DNA of 64,000 nt from Elephas maximus indicus. Lineage: Eukaryota > Chordata > Mammalia > Proboscidea > Elephantidae. Under the pieces are notes generated by a model. The model did not search any database, was not told where the DNA came from, and saw nothing but the letters and a program-made list of their open reading frames with translations. Shown here piece by piece: positions 48,401 to 54,400 of the stretch. Location of the stretch: contig NC_064834.1 of the NCBI RefSeq assembly GCF_024166365.1, forward strand, positions 54,974,001 to 55,038,000, written 5' to 3'. The first letter of the stretch is position 1. Every line of letters begins with the position of its first letter. The position numbers were made by a program, and so were the translations under genes.

Positions 48401-51400
48401 TGTCTAAGAGGTAGGAAGGCGTGTGAGGAGCCTGAGGATTCCCTGAGGAGAGTCGTCTTCAATATGTGATTGAGAGGCAGCCCTAGAGGTAGTTAAAAAC
48501 AAACCCGTTGCCCTAGAGTTGATTCCAACTCATAGTGACCCTAATAGGACGGAGGAGAACTGTCACATAGAGTTTCCAAGGAGAGGCTGGTACGTTCCAA
48601 CTGCTGACCTTTTGGTTAGCAGCCTAATGCTTCACCACTGTGCCACCAGGGCTCCAGAGGTAGTTAGTGGGTACAATATAAATACAGGGAGGTAGATTTC
48701 AGTTTAAGATAATGGAATAGGCTGCCTTGGGAAGTAGTGAGCACCTGCTAGTGGGAGTTTTCAAGAAAAGGACTCCTGAAGGGGCAGAGAGGCAGGTAGC
48801 TCACATCAAGCCCCAAAAAGAAATCTGTGCTGAAGTTCTGCCCACCTCTGCAGGCTCTGGATTGGTTGTCCTGAGGGTATGTGTGTGGAGGCGAAGCTAC
48901 GGGGTGCCTATGTAGGTGCCTGTGGGCCTGTGGGTGTCTCTGGCTGGGCATCTCTGCACTCCTTTTTCCCTCCTCATCCTGCTGTCCTTCCCTCTCTGCT
49001 TCCAGCCTTCTAAATTCTCCAAGGGCCAATGTCTGGAATCCCTGAAGAGTGGGGGAGCAGGGGCTGTTCCCAGGTTCCAGGTCAGCCCACAGGCCCTCCC
49101 TGGCTCCCTACCCTTGTCTCAACGCATCCCCCTCCTGCACAGGCCCTCCTTGCCTCTCCGCAGCCTCCCAGCCTCTCTGCACCGTCGCTGTCACTGAGTC
49201 AATTCCCTGGAATAATCACATTTTCCGGTCGACTCCCTCCTCCCCGCCAAGCATGTTGCCGGGAAACCCCAACCAGCCAGGCCCCAGGAGGCTTCTCCTG
49301 AGGGGCGGGAGGCTTGGGGGAGGGCCCAGCACCCTCACCTTGCCTTGCCCCAGACAACAGTTCCGGAAGGAGGCGGGAAGGGGGGAGGAGAGCAAATGCA
49401 GGGGGTGCTTTAGAGACTAAGTTTAGCTGGAACTGAATGATGGGCTCTGCCGCCACCACCAGACCAGATTCCAGGCTTCAATGTCACACACAAGCCCTGA
49501 CCCCCTTACCCAGCTCCTCGAGAGAAAGCAAGGGAGGATTTTGGGGATAGGGACAGATTCTCCCTTGGAGAGGCTTGGAGACAAGGCTCCTGGGGAAGGG
49601 TTGGTCCAGGGGTGGGCACCAGCCAAATTAGGAGACTTCAACTGGGCGGTGGGGTAGCAGCAGGGTTCAGTAAACAAGCAGGGCCTAGAAGTGAAGAATG
49701 TAGTGTCAGGAGTTGGACAGACCTTGCTTCGATCCTGAATCTGTCACTTGATGCTTGTCACATAACATCTCTGAGCTTTATCTGTAAAATGGACCACCTC
49801 TGTGGGCTGCTTTAAGGGTGACATGCAGGGTAATTCATGGCACAGGGTGATTACTCATAAATTACAGGACTCCATAAAACAGGATATAACACAGCCATTA
49901 AAAAAAAGATACGGTGTTGGCAAGGTGCTTAGGACATAGTAAGTGGAAAATGCTCATTGTGGAAAAGGAAACCTGTATGGTAAGGTTCTAAGCCTGGGGT
50001 CCACACCTGTGGATGGGCTTCATGTGAATCAGACATGCTGTGAAATTATCCTCAGAATTTGGTGAGAATACGTTTTTCTAGAGAGAGAGGTTGAAATTAT
50101 CATCGGATTGTCAAAGCGATTTGTTACTCATAAAAGGTTAAAAACCACTGGTGTTTATCACTTCTAGGCCTTTTGGCTAAGATCAAGTGTGGAAACTACA
50201 GGCATTTGTATAGGATAACACCATTAAAAAAGAAAAATAACAACAAAAGCTACATTGAAAAAGTCTGAAAGGTCATAATTCAAATATTAATAGTGCTTTT
50301 CTCTGGGTGGTGGCATAATAGGTGTTTTTTTTTTTTGTGCTGAACTGTATTTTCTACAAGGAGTTTATTTTATTTGTGTGATTCAAAAGAGAAAAGGTTT
50401 GATTCCCAGCTAAGTCACTTCAAAAGGAAGTCTTGGATAAGTTTACTTCACTTCTCTCAGCCTCAATGCCCTCAGGTAGCAATAAGCTCAAAAGGTAGCT
50501 GTTAGGACTGGATGAGAGAATTTGTGCAGAGAGGCTCTGGGAGGTGGGTTCATTTTGGCCTCCCCTTTTTGTAGTGTTAGCATGGAAACCCTGGTGGTGT
50601 AGTGCTTAAGAACTAAGGCTGCTAACCGAAAGGTCGGCAGTTTGAATCCACCAGGTCCTCCTGGGAAACTCTATGGGGCAGTTCTACCCTGCCCTATAGG
50701 AAATCGACTCGATGGCAGTGGGTTTGGATTTTTGGTTTAGTGTTAGGATGTCATCAATCCATGAACAAATATTTACTGAGTGTCTACTAAGTGCGTGGCA
50801 CTCTTCTAGGTGCTGGGAATAAAGAGAAAGGCCCAAGGGTTTAAAAGAAAAGTGTATATACGCAGAGAAATAACGCTTATTGTAGAAAATAGGACAATAA
50901 ACACACGTACAAAGAAAGCATCTGTAAGCTTCCTATTTAGAAGCAATTATATATATATATATAATTTTTTTTAGGAAACCCTGGTGGCATAGCAGTTACA
51001 GTGGTACGGCTGCCAACCAAAGGGTCGGCAGTTCAAATCCGCCAGGCGCTCCTTGGAAACTCTGTGGGGCAGTTCTACTCTGTCCTATAGGGTCGCTATG
51101 GGTCGGAATCGACTCGACGGCACTGGGTGTTTGTTTGGGTATATGTTTTTAATTTTGGTGTCTTCCAGGTCTTACTCCTTTGCTTAAACAGTTAAATGTC
51201 CTGCACAACCCGGTAGTCTGCCTTTTCACATTAATGTTACGTCATAACCATTTTCTAGGCCACTAAAAATTCGGTGTTTTAGCGGTGCGTACTTTAAAAA
51301 TAGGAAGAGAAAGAATGCAGGGGGCTGAACACCCTCAAAGCAGCGTCCCCCACTGCGCCCCCCTCCCACCCCGGCAAACAGCCCGGTGGGTCCTCCCGTC

Positions 51401-54400
51401 TGACGGTCGCTCTGTCTCTCTCCCCTCCCTCCCCTCGCCGGCTCCTCGTGCTCCGGGCCCGCAGACAGCGAGCTGGTGCTCCCGGACTGCCTGCGGCCGC
51501 GCTCCTTCACCGCCCTGCGGCGGCCGTCGCTGCGGCGAGAGGCGGACGAGGCGCGACTCTCTGTGAGCCTGTGCGACCTCAACATGCCGGGCGCCGACGG
51601 CGACGAGGGCGCGCCGGCCGCCGGCTGCCCCATCCCGCAGAACTCGCTCAACTCGCAGCACAGCCGCGCGCTGCCCGCGCAGCTCGACGGCGACCTGCGC
51701 TTCCACGCGCTGCGCGCCGGTGCGCACGTCCGCATCCTGGACGAGCAGACGGTGGCGCGCCTGGAGCACGGGCGCGACGAGCGCGCGCTCGTCTTCACCA
51801 GCCGGCCCGTGCGCGTGGCCGAGACCATCTTCGTCAAGGTCACGCGCTCGGGCGGCGCGCGACCCGGCGCGCTCTCCTTCGGCGTCACCACGTGCGACCC
51901 TGGCACGCTGCGGCCAGCGGACCTGCCCTTCAGCCCCGAGGCCCTGGTGGACCGTAAGGAGTTCTGGGCCGTGTGCCGCGTGCCGGGGCCCCTGCACAGC
52001 GGCGACATCCTGGGCCTGGTGGTCAATGCCGACGGCGAGCTGCACCTCAGCCACAACGGCGCCGCCGCCGGCATGCAGCTGTGCGTGGACGTCTCGCAGC
52101 CGCTCTGGATGCTCTTCAGCCTGCACGGGGCTGTCACGCAGATCCGCATTCTCGGTGAGTGTCCCCCGGCGGGTGCGCTGGCCTTCCCCGACGGGGGCCC
52201 CGACACCCCAGGATGGCCCTCACCTGCCCTCCTCGAGACCCAGCGTCTTGTCTTTCCTGGAGGCGGGAGGTGGGGCCGATGGGTGAGGGAAAAAAAGGGC
52301 GACCCTCCCCCTCCCCCAGCATATTATGGCCTGGCCAGGGATTCACAGACCGAGAAAGTAATTTCTGAGCAGTACTCGATCTTGCAATAGAGTGGCCCTC
52401 AACTCTCCCTAGATGCACCCTGGGGATCTGATTGACCCACATTTTCACAGATGCATAAACAGCCCAGATACACACTCCCCAGAGGCCACTTGAAAAAGGG
52501 GAAAAAAAAGTAACTTCCACCAGCAATGAACTTTTTCAGGCTCAATTTCCATTTTTCCAAAATAGGAATAACGGTTCCTGCCTCTCAGAATGGTTGCGAG
52601 TTGAATCTTATTGAGCACCTCCTTGTGTGCGGGGCATTATGGTAGAGCCTGTGGGAGAGCCACAGGTGAATAGGATTTCCTGCTCTGAGGAAGCACACCT
52701 TTTAACTGAGGAAGCAAAGCTGGCTTCCTGGGCAAAGAACAAATAACACCCCGCCTTGTGGTTCTTGATTCCTGTGTGTGATGAAGCTGGGCAGTGCTAG
52801 ATAGTCATGGTTTGAGGGAGTCAAGGCTGCCCAGAGGAGGGGGTTGAGTACAGCCCCAAAGGGCACCCTGGACAGTTAACTCTTTGAGAGCCAGGCAGGG
52901 CTGCGTCAGTTTGTCCCCAGCTTTATGTATACACTGTGCCTGGTAGGCCCTTAGTAAGGATTTGTTGAAGGAAAGAGAGAAGGAAAGCAAGGTAGGAGAG
53001 GAAGTGAGACAAGGAAGGAGGGAAAGAATGTAGAGCAAGTGTGGGAGATGGTGTAGAGCATTTCAAAGGTTCCAGTGTGGAAGAGAAAGTGAGTGGTCCT
53101 CCGGGGTGTGAATGGAGAGCACAGGGCTCTGAGCAGGAGGGTGAGGTTAGGGCCTGAGGGCCTGTGCTAGGCTGGGATGACGACTTTATTTGCTGGCATG
53201 AGGAAACCCTGAAGATGAAGGATACCTGGGGAGGTGGGATTCTAGGCAGGGGGCTGGTTTGGAGACTGCTGATGTAGTCAGACCAGACAGAACATGAAGC
53301 AGTCCTCTAACTTGTAGGTGGGAACAGAGAGCTGGGGGCCGGCCACTAAGCCAGCCTGTGAAACCCTGCCCTGAGCCCAGTGGCTAGCCTGCCTGGTCCA
53401 GCAGTGCCACCACTGTCTCTGCTGGGAACGCACTGTGAGGAGAGGAGACGCCCTCGGACTCTGAGTGGCTAGTGTGTCCCTCTCTCTGCTTTTGCAGGCT
53501 CCACTATCCTGGCAGAGCGGGGCATCCCATCACTCCCCTGCTCTCCCGCCTCCACGCCGACTTCGCCCAGTGCCCTGGGCAGCCGCCTCTCTGACCCCCT
53601 GCTCAGCACGTGCAGCTCTGGAGCTCTGGGAAGCTCTACTGGTGGTACGTATGCTGCCTCCCCCGCCTCCCCCAGTTCCATGGTGACAGCCCGAGACCCT
53701 ACGGTTGTGGCAGGGCTGCAGACTCTGTATCAGGAGCAGCCGAGCAGGGCTCAGTGAGCCCTTTTTGGGTGGTTGTTTCTGGGGTGTATCCCATCCAGTC
53801 CCCTAGAGGGGCAGCTTTCTCAGCACACAGGGAGGGAGCACCAAAGGCTAGCTCAGGAGGAGCCTGTCTTAAAACATTTGGGCTCTTTGCCTTCCTTCAT
53901 CCCTCCTTCCATTTTTCCCTCCCACCGCCTCATGACCACCATTGCTCCTGATCTGGGGGATTAAGGGCCAGACGTGGGGCTCCCTAGGAAGTGCATCCTC
54001 TCCCTTCTCTTACCCAGGAAGTGGGGTCATCAGGGTAAACAGGGAGATCCTGATAAATGTAGGTGGGACAAGAGGCCATGGGCTCTTTTCCCATGAACCC
54101 AGGCCAACCTCCTGGGCCGGGCTGAGCCCTGCCCCGCACTGACTGATACCCCCTTGTCTCCAGGCACAACCCCCAACTCGCCAGTGAGCCTGCCTGAGTC
54201 ACCCCTGACCCCAGGCACGGGCCAGTGGAGCGATGAGTGTACCATTTGCTATGAGCATGCGGTGGACACAGTCATCTACACATGTGGCCACATGTGCCTC
54301 TGTTACGCCTGCGGCCTGCGCCTCAAGAAGGCTCTGCACGCCTGCTGCCCCATCTGCCGCCGCCCCATCAAGGACATCATCAAGACCTACCGCAGCTCCT

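Noticed and set aside
51237-51247. TTACGTCATAA, a CRE/D-box-like site before exon 4
   Set aside because: A single short motif without neighbours; expected by chance at this length, so not listed as a feature.
51226-52206. 326-codon open frame antisense to NEURL1 exon 4, plus 169- and 188-codon frames on the plus strand
   Set aside because: Stop codons are rare in every frame of this very GC-rich exon. Only the NEURL1 frame matches a protein and continues through splice sites.
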